Assembly: GCF_009807095.1 (NCBI RefSeq)
Contig: NZ_WUCC01000001.1
Location: 434,001 to 498,000, forward strand
Length of the DNA: 64,000 bases
Origin: Rathayibacter sp. VKM Ac-2754
Lineage (GTDB): Bacteria > Actinomycetota > Actinomycetes > Actinomycetales > Microbacteriaceae
Direction of reading: 5' to 3'
The notes under the pieces were generated by a model. The model was not told the DNA's origin. It did no database searches and worked only from the letters and a program-made list of their open reading frames with translations. Positions 15,814 through 24,530 of this stretch are shown one piece after another. Both the position numbers and the translations under genes were made by a program. Position 1 is the stretch's first letter. Each line of letters begins with the position of its first letter.

Positions 15814-17595
15814 TCAGCCGACGCCGTGCTCCTGGAGCCACATCTCGAGGAGGGCGAGCTGCCAGAGCTCGTTCGAGCCGAGGCGGGTGCGGGTCGCGTT
15901 CGGGTCGGCGAGGAGCGCGTCGACCGTCGCCGGGTCGAAGATCGCGCGTTCGCGGGCCGACGGGTCGGTCAGCGCCGCGCGGACGCGCTCGAGGTACGGG
16001 CCCTCGAGCTGGCGGATCGCGGGCACCGGGAAGTAGCCCTTGGTGCGGTCGATCACCTCGTCGGGCACGATGCCGCGCACGGCGCGCTTCAGCACGCCCT
16101 TGCCGCCGTCGGAGAGCTTGAGCTCCGGTGGGATCCGGCCGACGAGCTCGACGAACTCGTGGTCGAGGAACGGCACGCGCGCCTCGAGGCCCCACGCCAT
16201 CGTCATGTTGTCGACGCGCTTCACGGGATCGTCGACGAGCATCACGGTCGTGTCGTTCCGCAGCGCCGCATCGACCGACGTCTCGGCGCCGGGGCGGCCG
16301 AAGCGCTCGGCGATGAAGGCGGTCGCCGCATCCGCGCCGCGCCAGTCCGGGGTGAGCAGCGCCTGCAGCTCGGGGAAGCGACGGTCGAAGAAGACCGACG
16401 CGTACGCCTCCGCGGCGCTCTCGCGCGGGACCCCGGCGAGCGGCGGGTACCAGTCGTAGCCGCCGAGCACCTCGTCGGCGCCCTGGCCCGACTGCACGAC
16501 CTTGACGTGCTGCGAGACGTCCTCGCTCAGCAGGTAGAAGGCGACGGCGTCGTGCGAGACCATCGGCTCGCTCATCGCGGCGATCGCCCCGTCGATCCCG
16601 GGCAGCAGGCGCGCGGAGTCGATCGCGATGCGGTGGTGATCGGTGCCGAAGCGCTCGGCGACGAGGCCGGAGAACTCGAACTCGTTCCCCGACTCCCCGC
16701 CCGCCGAGTCGAAGCCGATCGAGAAGGTCTGCAGCCCGGTCTGGCCGGCCTCGGCGAGCAGCGCGACGACGAGGCTCGAGTCGATGCCTCCCGAGAGCAG
16801 CACGCCGACCGGCACGTCGGCGACCATGCGGCGCTCGACGGCGGTGCGGAACGACGCGATGAGCGCCTCCTGCCAGTCCTGCTCGCTCCAGTCGGTGCGG
16901 GAGGGATCGCGGGCGAAGACGGGCTCCCAGTAGACGTGCTCGCGACTCGTGCCGTCGGGCTCGATCACGCGCACGGTCGCGGGCGGCAGCTTCGTGACTC
17001 CGGACAGGATCGTGCGCGGCGCCGGCACGACCGAGTGGAAGCTCAGGTAGAACATCAGCGCGGTGCGGTCGATCGTCGTGTCGGCGACTCCGCCCGCGAG
17101 CAGCGCCTGCACGGTCGAGGCGAAGCGGATCCGCTCCCGCGTCTCGTCGAGGTAGAGGGGCTTGATGCCGAGGCGGTCGCGCGCCATCACGACGCGCCCC
17201 GAGACGTGCTCGACGATCACGAAGGCGAACATGCCGAGGAACCGGTCGACGCAGTCCGCACCCCACTCGGCGTAGGCCTTGCCGATCACCTCGGTGTCGG
17301 AGTGCGAGAAGAAGCGGTGCCCCTTGCCCTCGAGCTCGGTGCGCAGCTGCTCGTAGTTGTAGATGCAGCCGTTGAACACGATCGAGAGCCCGAGGGCCGG
17401 ATCGATCATCGGCTGCGATCCGGCGGGCGAGAGGTCGATGATCGAGAGCCGCCGATGACCGAGCGCGACCGGTCCGCGCGCCCACAGGCCGTCGCCGTCC
17501 GGTCCGCGGTGCACCATGCAGCCCGTCATCCGCTCGACCGCCGCCGCATCGGCGCGGGCGCCGTCGAGCCTGATCTCACCGCCCAGTCCGCACAT
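15814..17595 (-). CDS. Asparagine-synthase-like amidotransferase (trio / N-acetylglutaminylglutamine amidotransferase type)
   Basis: 593 aa. N-terminal glutamine amidotransferase with catalytic Cys2 (MCGLGG), RGPDGDG and FNGCIYNYEQL; C-terminal synthetase with the PP-loop LLSGGIDSSLV (about residues 253-263), SGQGADEVLGGYDWYPPL and WGLEARVPFLDHEFVEL. It activates a carboxylate as an acyl-adenylate and amidates it with ammonia from glutamine. The SGQGADEV-GYxWYPPL segment is characteristic of the amidotransferase of N-acetylglutaminylglutamine amide synthesis. The GCS2/ATP-grasp gene lies 1 nt upstream, so the two form an operon. Confidence 0.85.
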   Translation of the reverse strand: MCGLGGEIRLDGARADAAAVERMTGCMVHRGPDGDGLWARGPVALGHRRLSIIDLSPAGSQPMIDPALGLSIVFNGCIYNYEQLRTELEGKGHRFFSHSDTEVIGKAYAEWGADCVDRFLGMFAFVIVEHVSGRVVMARDRLGIKPLYLDETRERIRFASTVQALLAGGVADTTIDRTALMFYLSFHSVVPAPRTILSGVTKLPPATVRVIEPDGTSREHVYWEPVFARDPSRTDWSEQDWQEALIASFRTAVERRMVADVPVGVLLSGGIDSSLVVALLAEAGQTGLQTFSIGFDSAGGESGNEFEFSGLVAERFGTDHHRIAIDSARLLPGIDGAIAAMSEPMVSHDAVAFYLLSEDVSQHVKVVQSGQGADEVLGGYDWYPPLAGVPRESAAEAYASVFFDRRFPELQALLTPDWRGADAATAFIAERFGRPGAETSVDAALRNDTTVMLVDDPVKRVDNMTMAWGLEARVPFLDHEFVELVGRIPPELKLSDGGKGVLKRAVRGIVPDEVIDRTKGYFPVPAIRQLEGPYLERVRAALTDPSARERAIFDPATVDALLADPNATRTRLGSNELWQLALLEMWLQEHGVG

Positions 17596-17596
17596 C

Positions 17597-20110
17597 TCAG
17601 CGCCCCACGATCCAGGTGTCCTTCGCGCCGCCGCCGCGGGAGGAGTTGACGATCATGCTGCCCTCGGCCGCCACGCGGGTCAGCGCGAGGTCGGCGAGGC
17701 GGACGTCGTCGGGCCCCGTCCCCGTGACGAAGACGAAGGCGCGGAGGTCGACGTGCCGCGGCTGCAGCTCGGTGCCCGAGAAGGAGGGCAGGGACGACAG
17801 GCGGACGACCTCCTGGGCGACCCACGCCTCCGGTTCGGCCGCGATGGCGGCCCGTCGCTCGGCGACTCGCGCGGCAGCGGCGGAGGGTCCGATCATCACG
17901 CCGCGACCGCCCCAGCCGTCGACCGGCTTGGTGACCAGCTCGCCGACGCGCTCGAGCACGATGCGGCGCTCCGCCTCGTCCTCCGGGCGGTAGGTCGGCA
18001 CCGACTCGAGCAGCGGCCGCTCGTCGAGGTAGTAGCCGATGAGCTCGGGCACGGCGCAGTAGAGCGCCTTGTCGTCGGCGATGCCGTTGCCGGGGGCGTT
18101 GGCGAGGAAGACGTGGCCGGCCGCGGCGACCTCGAGCACCCGTTGACCGATCGCGCGGTCGTCGGCGACCAGGTCGGCCAGCTCGACGTCGAGGCGGAGG
18201 TAGAGGGCGTCGACGGTCCGGCCCTGCGCCCGGACCCGCCCGCCCTCGACGACGAGGTCCTCGGCCTCGAGCAGCAGGAGCCCCGCACCGTCGGCCAGGG
18301 CGCGGTGCTCGAACCAGGCCGAGCTCGACGCTCCGCTCGAGAGCAGGGCCAGGACGGGCTCGGTGACCTCGGGGGCGACGCCCTGCAGGAGCGTGCGCCG
18401 CAGCCCGGCGAACGCGCTCGACGGATCGAGCAGCCCCTCCGGCCGGGGCAGCTCGGGCAGCAGATCGTCGACGAGCGAGCGGATGCCCATCGCGTAGGCC
18501 AGGCCGCTGGGGTTCCGCAGATTGTCCTCGAGCACGCGCCATCCGCCGAACTCGTTGCGGACGAGGTCGAAGCCCATCACGGCACCCCGCACGGTGCCCG
18601 GAGGCAGACGGGTGCCCTCCTCGCGCCAGCCGGCGGATCCGCGGAGCGTGCGGACGATGCCGTCGCGCTCGGCCCGCTTCTCGCCGTACGCGTCCTGGAG
18701 GAAGCACTCGAGCGCGCGCGCCCGCTGCTCGAGACCCGCGGCCAGCTCCGACCACTCGTGCGCCTGCAGGACCCGCGGCACGAGGTCGACCGGGAAGGGC
18801 CGGTCCTCGTCCTCGACGCGGAAGGTGATGCCGGCCGCCTCGACCAGGCGGTCGCGCGACTCGTGCAGCTCGCCGAGCCGCTCGGCGCCGAGATCGCGGA
18901 AGTGCTCGAGGATCGGCTGGTAGGCGCTGCGGGGGCGGCCGCCGGTGGCGACGGCCTCGTCTCCGGCGCGCACGCGGTAGGTGCGGAGGCTCGGCGCCGG
19001 CAGGATCGGTCCGCTCGCGGGTCCGTGGGTCTCGGCGACCACGGAGTCGACGACGGCGTCGAGGGTGCCGCGCTCGGCGTAGACGGCGCGCTGACGGTCG
19101 GCGGAGTTGCCGCGCGCGATCAGCGCCTCGGTCAGCTCGCGCACCTGCTCGAGGTCGCCGAGCTCGTCGAGCGCGGGCTGGAGGCGCGCGATCATGCTGC
19201 GCAGCGCCTCCGCCGCGGGGACCGGACGGGGGTGCTCGGTGTGGTCGAGGAGCTGCCCGGCGAGACCGCCGCGCGCGGCCTGCCAGGTGGCGGCGCGCTG
19301 GATCGGCGGCGGGGTGTGCCGGAACGGGCGTCCCGCCTCGATGTCGAGCTCGGCCGCGCGCACGAGGCCGCGGAAGAGCCCGGCGACCAGGACCGCGTCG
19401 TCGACGATCGGCATCGCGTCGCAGACCCGGAGCTCCAGGGTCGGCGCGTGCGAGGAGGGTCGCACGTCGAAGTACGCCATCTTGGAGTCGGCGATGACGC
19501 CGGTCGCGATGAGGTCGGCGAGGAGGCGGTCGTACTCCGCCGCGGAGGCCAGCGGTCCGGTCGCCCCGGCGCTCGGCCAGCGCTGCCAGATGATCGTGCG
19601 GATGCTCGCGTAGCCGGTGTCCTGGCCGTTCCAGTACGGACTGCTGGCGCTCGCCGAGAGCAGCACCGGCAGATCCCGGGCGATCCGCTGCGCGATCTGG
19701 ATCGCGAGCTCGCGATCGGAGACCCCGACGTGGATCTGGGTGCCGCAGATCAGCTGCTCGTCCACGAGCATCCGGTACTGCTCCTGCATCCGGCCGTAGC
19801 GGCCGGTGCTGGTGAGCTCGAAGTCCTTGTGCTCCGATCGCGGTGCGGTGCCGACGGCGGCGATGCCGATGCCGTCGGGGGCCGCCGCGTCGATGACCGC
19901 CTGGCGGAGGGTGATGAGCTGCTCCCGGAGCCCGTCGAGCGAGTCGACGACCGGTGTGTTCGTCTCGACCGTCGTCCGCTGCAGCTCTGCCGAGAAGTTC
20001 TCTCGCGGCAACCGCGCGAGCACCTGGGGTGCGTGCGCGGAGAGCTGCCTCGTCTCGAGGTCGATCAGGTGGAGCTCTTCCTCCGCGCCGAGTGTGAGTT
20101 CTGCGCGCAT
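17597..20110 (-). CDS. GCS2 carboxylate-amine ligase fused to a circularly permuted ATP-grasp domain
   Basis: 837-aa bifunctional ligase. Residues 1-370 are a YbdK-like glutamate-cysteine-ligase-2 domain (LGAEEELHLIDL, ETNTPVV, GTQIHVGVSD, LELRVCDAMPIVDDAV). Residues about 390-837 are a circularly permuted type 2 ATP-grasp (GFDLVRNEFGGWRVLEDNLRNPSG, LANAPGNGIADDKALY, VTKPVDGWGGRGV, AEGSMIVNSSRGGGAKDTWIV). Both catalyse ATP-dependent amide or peptide bond formation. Together with the following amidotransferase this suggests synthesis of a small modified peptide. The ATG at 20108-20110 has a leaderless -10 (TACGGT). Confidence 0.88.
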   Translation of the reverse strand: MRAELTLGAEEELHLIDLETRQLSAHAPQVLARLPRENFSAELQRTTVETNTPVVDSLDGLREQLITLRQAVIDAAAPDGIGIAAVGTAPRSEHKDFELTSTGRYGRMQEQYRMLVDEQLICGTQIHVGVSDRELAIQIAQRIARDLPVLLSASASSPYWNGQDTGYASIRTIIWQRWPSAGATGPLASAAEYDRLLADLIATGVIADSKMAYFDVRPSSHAPTLELRVCDAMPIVDDAVLVAGLFRGLVRAAELDIEAGRPFRHTPPPIQRAATWQAARGGLAGQLLDHTEHPRPVPAAEALRSMIARLQPALDELGDLEQVRELTEALIARGNSADRQRAVYAERGTLDAVVDSVVAETHGPASGPILPAPSLRTYRVRAGDEAVATGGRPRSAYQPILEHFRDLGAERLGELHESRDRLVEAAGITFRVEDEDRPFPVDLVPRVLQAHEWSELAAGLEQRARALECFLQDAYGEKRAERDGIVRTLRGSAGWREEGTRLPPGTVRGAVMGFDLVRNEFGGWRVLEDNLRNPSGLAYAMGIRSLVDDLLPELPRPEGLLDPSSAFAGLRRTLLQGVAPEVTEPVLALLSSGASSSAWFEHRALADGAGLLLLEAEDLVVEGGRVRAQGRTVDALYLRLDVELADLVADDRAIGQRVLEVAAAGHVFLANAPGNGIADDKALYCAVPELIGYYLDERPLLESVPTYRPEDEAERRIVLERVGELVTKPVDGWGGRGVMIGPSAAAARVAERRAAIAAEPEAWVAQEVVRLSSLPSFSGTELQPRHVDLRAFVFVTGTGPDDVRLADLALTRVAAEGSMIVNSSRGGGAKDTWIVGR

Positions 20111-20122
20111 GCGCCCACCGTA
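20111..20122 (-). promoter_or_regulatory. Leaderless -10 of the ligase/amidotransferase operon
   Basis: TACGGT (20117-20122) stands 6 nt before the ATG of the GCS2/ATP-grasp gene. Confidence 0.5.
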
Positions 20123-20195
20123 CGACGCCTTTGTTTCGGGCAGCTACGGGGTGTCCGCGACTCGAGTGTGCGCGCGGACTCAGCAGGCACCGAGG

Positions 20196-20909
20196 TCACC
20201 GCGGAAGCTCCCCGTCGCCCGCCCCGCTGAAGTAGCGCCACATCAACCGGACGGTGAGCGAGTATCGAGCGCCCGACTGACGGACGTCCTCCGGAGTCCC
20301 CTCGGTGATGGTGCCGTCGTAGGACACCCGGTTGAAGCCGTCGGCGAGGGGCAGACCGTCGACCGCGAGCCGGTCGGCGTCGCCGAACTCCCACGAGAGC
20401 GAGACGGCTCCGCCTGCCCCTCCGCCGGGGAGGTCTCGTCCGCCACCTCCCTCGAGCGCGGGCCCGGTCAGGAGGTCGCGGTCGGACAGCCCGTCGACGA
20501 CCGTTCCCTGACCGCTGTGGATCCCGTTGCGCTCGAGGAAAGCGTCGACAGCCCGGGCGGCGTCCGCCTGATCGGCACCCTGCACCGCGTACACGACCGC
20601 GCCCTCGAGCAGGCAGACGGTGCTGTACACGGCCCCGGAGGGACCCAGCGTCAGACCGGTCGGGCCGCCTTCCGAGAAGCACCAGTCCGCCCTGGCCCGC
20701 GCGATCTCGTCGATCCCTTCGGTGCCCGAGAGCGCGAGCGCGTCATCGAACGGCGCCGACGCCTCGACGCGCTCCCTGCTCACCAGCGGAGACGTCGGCG
20801 ATGGACCGGGCACGTCCGCCGCGCATCCCGCTGTCCCTGCCAGTGCGAGCACGCAGGCAGCGAGACCAGTGACCCTGACCGCCCGACGGCTGGAGGAGGT
20901 GCGCCTCAT
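20196..20909 (-). CDS. Hypothetical lipoprotein
   Basis: 237-aa exported protein of unknown function. The basic start RRTSSSRRAVR and hydrophobic stretch lead to a lipobox AGTAGC with the acylated Cys near residue 29. The mature part is a mixed alpha/beta domain with two Cys (ADWCFSEGG and STVCLLEG) that could form a disulfide, and a Gly-rich linker before the C-terminal beta strands (RYSLTVRLMWRYF). Its ATG overlaps the stop of the YbaK gene (ATGA), so translation is coupled. Confidence 0.7.
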   Translation of the reverse strand: MRRTSSSRRAVRVTGLAACVLALAGTAGCAADVPGPSPTSPLVSRERVEASAPFDDALALSGTEGIDEIARARADWCFSEGGPTGLTLGPSGAVYSTVCLLEGAVVYAVQGADQADAARAVDAFLERNGIHSGQGTVVDGLSDRDLLTGPALEGGGGRDLPGGGAGGAVSLSWEFGDADRLAVDGLPLADGFNRVSYDGTITEGTPEDVRQSGARYSLTVRLMWRYFSGAGDGELPR

Positions 20910-21451
20910 GCGGGTTGGCGGAGGCCGAGCCCCGCGACGACCTCGGCGCCGGTGAGGCGGGCGAGCACCGCTCCCGGGAGGACGATCTTCGACCGGCGGA
21001 CGCCGCTGCCGATCACGACGGCGGGGCGCTCGAGCACGCGCTCGTCGATCAGGAGGCGCCAGCCGCCGGGCAGGCCGATCGGGGTGATGCCGCCGTACTC
21101 CATGCCCGACTCGGCGACCGCCCTCTCCAGCCCGAGGAACGACGCCTTGCGGACGTCGAGCAGCCGGCGGACGGCGCCGTTCACGTCGGCGCGGGAGTCG
21201 GCGAGAACGACGCACGCCGCTATCCGCTCGTCGCCGGCCCGCGATCCGGCGACGACCACGCAGTTCGCGAGGTCGCGGTCCTCGAGCCCGTAGCGCTCCT
21301 TCGTGACGGCAGTGTCGGAATCGGCGGCGTCGATCTCGACGACCTCCAGCCGGTCGAGCAGGCCGTCGCGCTGGGCTCCGGCGCGGACCGCCTCGGCGAG
21401 CAGGTCGGGGCGGTCTGCGGCGGGGGCGGTGCTGAGCGAGCCGAGGGTCAT
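20906..21451 (-). CDS. YbaK/ProX-type aminoacyl-tRNA deacylase
   Basis: 181 aa. Members of this family hydrolyse mischarged tRNAs such as Cys- or Ala-tRNA(Pro). The core fold segments are visible: CVVVAGSRAGDERIAACVVLADSRADVN, VRRLLDVRKASFLGLERAVAESGMEYGGITPIGLPG (the invariant GGITPIGLP loop), and VVIGSGVRRSKIVLPGAVLARLTGAEV. GGAGA precedes the ATG. It is the first gene of a two-gene unit with the lipoprotein. Confidence 0.85.
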   Translation of the reverse strand: MTLGSLSTAPAADRPDLLAEAVRAGAQRDGLLDRLEVVEIDAADSDTAVTKERYGLEDRDLANCVVVAGSRAGDERIAACVVLADSRADVNGAVRRLLDVRKASFLGLERAVAESGMEYGGITPIGLPGGWRLLIDERVLERPAVVIGSGVRRSKIVLPGAVLARLTGAEVVAGLGLRQPA

Positions 21452-21504
21452 GCGGTCTCCGTTCGTCCGGGTGCGGATCCCATCGTCGCGCACCCGGGGC
21501 GGGG

Positions 21505-22491
21505 TCAGGAGGCGTGCTCGGCGGCGGCGGGACCGATCCGTCCGGCGTGCACGTCGGCGAAGAAGTCGGGGCGCAGGACGCGGCGCTCGATCTCGAACCA
21601 GCCCGAGGTCCAGCCGTCGCCGAGCGGGTTCTGCGGATCGAGCAGGACGTGACCGGGCGTGGAGGTGCGCCCGAGCGCGGCGGCCGCGGCGCGGTCGGGG
21701 TCGTAGAGGGCGTGCTCGACCAGCGGCGCGAAGACCTCGTGCGCGGCGAAGGCCTCCGGCGCACCGAGGAACACCGGCACGAGCTCCTCGCCCTCGCGCA
21801 GCCCGTTCGGCCACCAGCGGAACCGCGCGACCAGCTCGTGGCACGAGATGCAGTTCGGCGAGAAGAACACCAGGTGGGTCGGCGGCTGCGCGAAGTCCGC
21901 CAGCGGGATCCGCTCCCCCGCGAAGGTGCGCAGCTCGAGACCGTCGGTGACGGCGCCCGGGACGGAGGGGGACGGCGCCGCTCGGCGGTCGCGGACCAGC
22001 ACCAGGACGACGGCGACGAGCGCGGCGGCGAGCCCCGAGGCGATCGTCGACGCGACGACGGGGCCGAGCAGCGCAGCGGGTGCCGGGCCCGCGAGTCCCG
22101 CGAGGGCGAGCGCCAGGAGCAGGGCGTTGCGCGCGACCGTCCGGCCGGTCATCCGCGACTCCCCGAGACCGCCGAAGCACTCGCAGTCGACGGGCTCCGG
22201 CGCCCGGGAGGCGCGCACCGCGACGACCAGGAACACGGCGTAGACGAGGGCGGCGACCACCAGCGCGAGCCGGTGCGCCGGAGCGGGCGCCAGCACGATC
22301 GCGAGGCCCAGGAGGATCTCGCCGACGGGGAAGAGCCGCGCGAACAGCGGACCGCGCGCGAGGAGCGCCGGCAGACCGAGCGCGCCGAGGCTGTCGCGGA
22401 ACGCGTCGGCCCGCCCGAGCTTCAGCGCGCCGCTCGCCACGAGCACCGCGCCCGCGAACCAGCCGGCGAGCGCGAGAAGGGCGTCGAGCAT
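21505..22491 (-). CDS. MauE/DoxX-like membrane protein with C-terminal thioredoxin-like domain
   Basis: 328 aa. The N-terminal ~165 residues hold four helices of the MauE type with the cysteine pair CECFGGLGES between helices 3 and 4, as in vitamin-K-epoxide-reductase/MauE redox proteins. The C-terminal half (about 195-328) is a thioredoxin-like domain with active-site CISC in FFSPNCISCHELVARF. The fusion implies a self-contained electron path for disulfide chemistry at the membrane. GGAGA precedes the ATG. Partner substrate unknown. Confidence 0.8.
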   Translation of the reverse strand: MLDALLALAGWFAGAVLVASGALKLGRADAFRDSLGALGLPALLARGPLFARLFPVGEILLGLAIVLAPAPAHRLALVVAALVYAVFLVVAVRASRAPEPVDCECFGGLGESRMTGRTVARNALLLALALAGLAGPAPAALLGPVVASTIASGLAAALVAVVLVLVRDRRAAPSPSVPGAVTDGLELRTFAGERIPLADFAQPPTHLVFFSPNCISCHELVARFRWWPNGLREGEELVPVFLGAPEAFAAHEVFAPLVEHALYDPDRAAAAALGRTSTPGHVLLDPQNPLGDGWTSGWFEIERRVLRPDFFADVHAGRIGPAAAEHAS

Positions 22492-22617
22492 GGGTCGTCT
22501 CCGTTCCGAACTCGCTGTTGCGGGGCCGCCGGTCGTGGGGTCACCGTCCGGTGAGCACGGTATCCCAGCCGCCGACGGCCTCCGACGCGTCGGCGGCAAT
22601 CGACGGCCGGCAGGCGC

Positions 22618-22947
22618 TCAGCCGGCCGTGAGGTAGACCTTCCGCAGCGTCTCGGTGACGGTCCAGCGGCTCCGAGCGCCCTCGGCGAGTCGCACGATCA
22701 CCCCGGGCTCGAGCTCGATGACGTCTCCGGCGATCTCGACGCGCCCGCGACCCGCGACCACGACGAACACCTCCTCCGCCTCGGTGTCGACGGCCTCGCC
22801 GACCGCCATCTCCCACACTCCGATCTCGAGGCCGCCGAGGGTGGCGAGCGCCCGCACACCCGTGGCGGGGGCGCCCTCCCCCGCGTCCAGGGGCTCGAGG
22901 GCGACGTCGGCGATGCGGACGGCGGTGTGCTGGGCGAGGAGCGGCAC
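22618..22947 (-). CDS. Cupin-domain protein
   Basis: 109-aa single cupin of the DUF861 / ureidoglycine aminohydrolase-like group: IGVWEMAVGEAVDTEAEEVFVVVAGRGRVEI, then VIELEPGVIVRLAEGARSRWTV. The metal-binding His of motif 1 is absent (EAEEVF), as in many DUF861 proteins. GTG at 22947 is chosen as it begins the conserved region. It lies 23 bp downstream of the FAD oxidase gene on the same strand, an arrangement frequent for PuuB-like oxidases. Confidence 0.7.
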   Translation of the reverse strand: MPLLAQHTAVRIADVALEPLDAGEGAPATGVRALATLGGLEIGVWEMAVGEAVDTEAEEVFVVVAGRGRVEIAGDVIELEPGVIVRLAEGARSRWTVTETLRKVYLTAG

Positions 22948-22970
22948 GGCGGCTCTTTCCGGGTCGAGGG

Positions 22971-24392
22971 TCAGGAGTCGAAGCCGAGCCCGAGGGCGTC
23001 GAGGGACTTCAGGAGGAGGTTCCGCCGCCCGCCGTCGTGATCGGCGCGGTCCAGGGACCAGCGGGTCGCCTGGATGCCGATCGACGCGAGCGGCTCGGGC
23101 GGGAAGGGCAGGGGCGGGCTCCGGACCATCTCGAGCTCCGTCCGCTCGGTGCGCTCGCCCGCGAGGAGGTCGAGCATCACATCGGCGGCGAAGGCCGTGG
23201 TGCCGACTCCGAGCCCGGTGTAGCCCGCGGCGTAGGCGACCCGGCCGCCGAGGGCGGTGCCGTAGAAGGCGGCGAACTGCGTGCTGGTGTCGATCACTCC
23301 CGCCCAGCGGTGGCTGAAGCCCAGCCCCTCGAGCTGCGGGAAGGTCGTCAGGAAGTGCGAGGCGAGGGCGCGGTAGGTGTCGGGCCGCTCCTCGTAGCGC
23401 GAGCGGATGCGTCCGCCCGGGTGGTAGACGGCGTCGTAGCCGCCCCACAGGATGCGGTCGTCGGCGGTGCGCCGGTAGTAGTGGAACTGGTTCGCGACGT
23501 CACTCAGGCCCTCGCGCCCCTCCCAGCCGATCGCGCGCTGCTGCGCCGCGTCGAGCGGCTCGGTCATCAGGACGTAGTCGTAGACGGGGACCGTCATCAG
23601 CCGGGTCCGAGCGAGCAGCGACGGGAACGCGCTGGTGCCGAGGATCGCCTGGGCCGCCGTGACGCTGCCCCCCTCGGTGCGCACCCGCACGCGGTCGCCG
23701 ACGCTCTCGAGGCCGAGGACGCGGCTGTCCTCGTGGATCTCGACCCCGAGCTCCTCGGCGACCCGCGCGAGCTCGCGGGCGAGCCGGCCGGGGTGCACCA
23801 GGGCGCACTGCTCGGCGGGCGCAGTCAGGCCTGCGAGGAAGGTGGGTGAGTCGACGACTCCGCGGACCTGCTCGGCGTCGAGGAATCGGCCGCCCGCCAC
23901 TTCGTCACCCTCGGCGAGCCACTCGACCTGGTGCTCCTCGACCGCGACCGCGAGCGATCCCGTCCGCTCGAAGTCGCAGTCCATGCCGTACCGCGCGATC
24001 GTCCGCTGGATGCCGTCGAGGTTCTCGACGCCGAGCCGCTCGAGCGTCTCGGACTCGGCGGGCCAGCGGGCCAGCCCGTTCTCGCGGCCGTGGGTGAGGC
24101 TCGACTCGACGAAGCCGCCGTTGCGGCCGGAGGCGGCCCAGCCGATCGAGCGCGCCTCGAGCAGGATCACTCGCCGCTCGGGATCGCGCTCCTTGGCGCG
24201 CAGGGCGCTCCACAATCCGGAGTAGCCGCCGCCGATGATCACGAGATCGGCGGTCGCGGAGGCCGCCAGCGGAGGGCGGGGCGCGGGGGCGCCCTCGAGC
24301 CAGAAGACGCCGCGCCGCGAGCCGGCGAGAGCGTCGTCGACGAGGGAGGGCGCGGGCCCCTGACGTTCGAAAACCGTTGTCCTGGTGGGCAT
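22971..24392 (-). CDS. FAD-dependent amine oxidase, PuuB-like (gamma-glutamylputrescine oxidoreductase type)
   Basis: 473-aa DAO-family flavoprotein. Dinucleotide-binding motif LVIIGGGYSGLWSALRAKE (about 49-67), the FAD-contact ARSIGWAASGRNGGFVESSL, and near the C-terminus AYAAGYTGLGVGTTAFAADVMLDLL. In the family these oxidise gamma-glutamylated polyamines or related amines to aldehyde plus peroxide. A weak -10 (TAATAG, 24400-24405) lies 7 nt before the ATG. It is followed by a cupin gene in the same unit. Confidence 0.85.
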   Translation of the reverse strand: MPTRTTVFERQGPAPSLVDDALAGSRRGVFWLEGAPAPRPPLAASATADLVIIGGGYSGLWSALRAKERDPERRVILLEARSIGWAASGRNGGFVESSLTHGRENGLARWPAESETLERLGVENLDGIQRTIARYGMDCDFERTGSLAVAVEEHQVEWLAEGDEVAGGRFLDAEQVRGVVDSPTFLAGLTAPAEQCALVHPGRLARELARVAEELGVEIHEDSRVLGLESVGDRVRVRTEGGSVTAAQAILGTSAFPSLLARTRLMTVPVYDYVLMTEPLDAAQQRAIGWEGREGLSDVANQFHYYRRTADDRILWGGYDAVYHPGGRIRSRYEERPDTYRALASHFLTTFPQLEGLGFSHRWAGVIDTSTQFAAFYGTALGGRVAYAAGYTGLGVGTTAFAADVMLDLLAGERTERTELEMVRSPPLPFPPEPLASIGIQATRWSLDRADHDGGRRNLLLKSLDALGLGFDS

Positions 24393-24492
24393 AGTGCCTC
24401 TATTAGGTCATCGATCGGCGCTGCAGGCAACCGGATCCGTCGAATCGGTCGATCGACGGACGGGCGCCGGGCGACGCCCCAGACCCGTGTCG

Positions 24493-24518
24493 CCCCTCCG
24501 CTCTACACTGCGGAGGGG
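24493..24518 (+). promoter_or_regulatory. Inverted repeat enclosing a putative -10 (AI-2E transporter operon)
   Basis: CCCCTCCG (24493-24500) and CGGAGGGG (24511-24518) are perfect 8-bp arms; the 10-bp centre holds TACACT, a good -10. A repressor binding this site would block the promoter of the gene starting at 24531. Confidence 0.45.
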
Positions 24519-24530
24519 ATCGGAGGGGCC

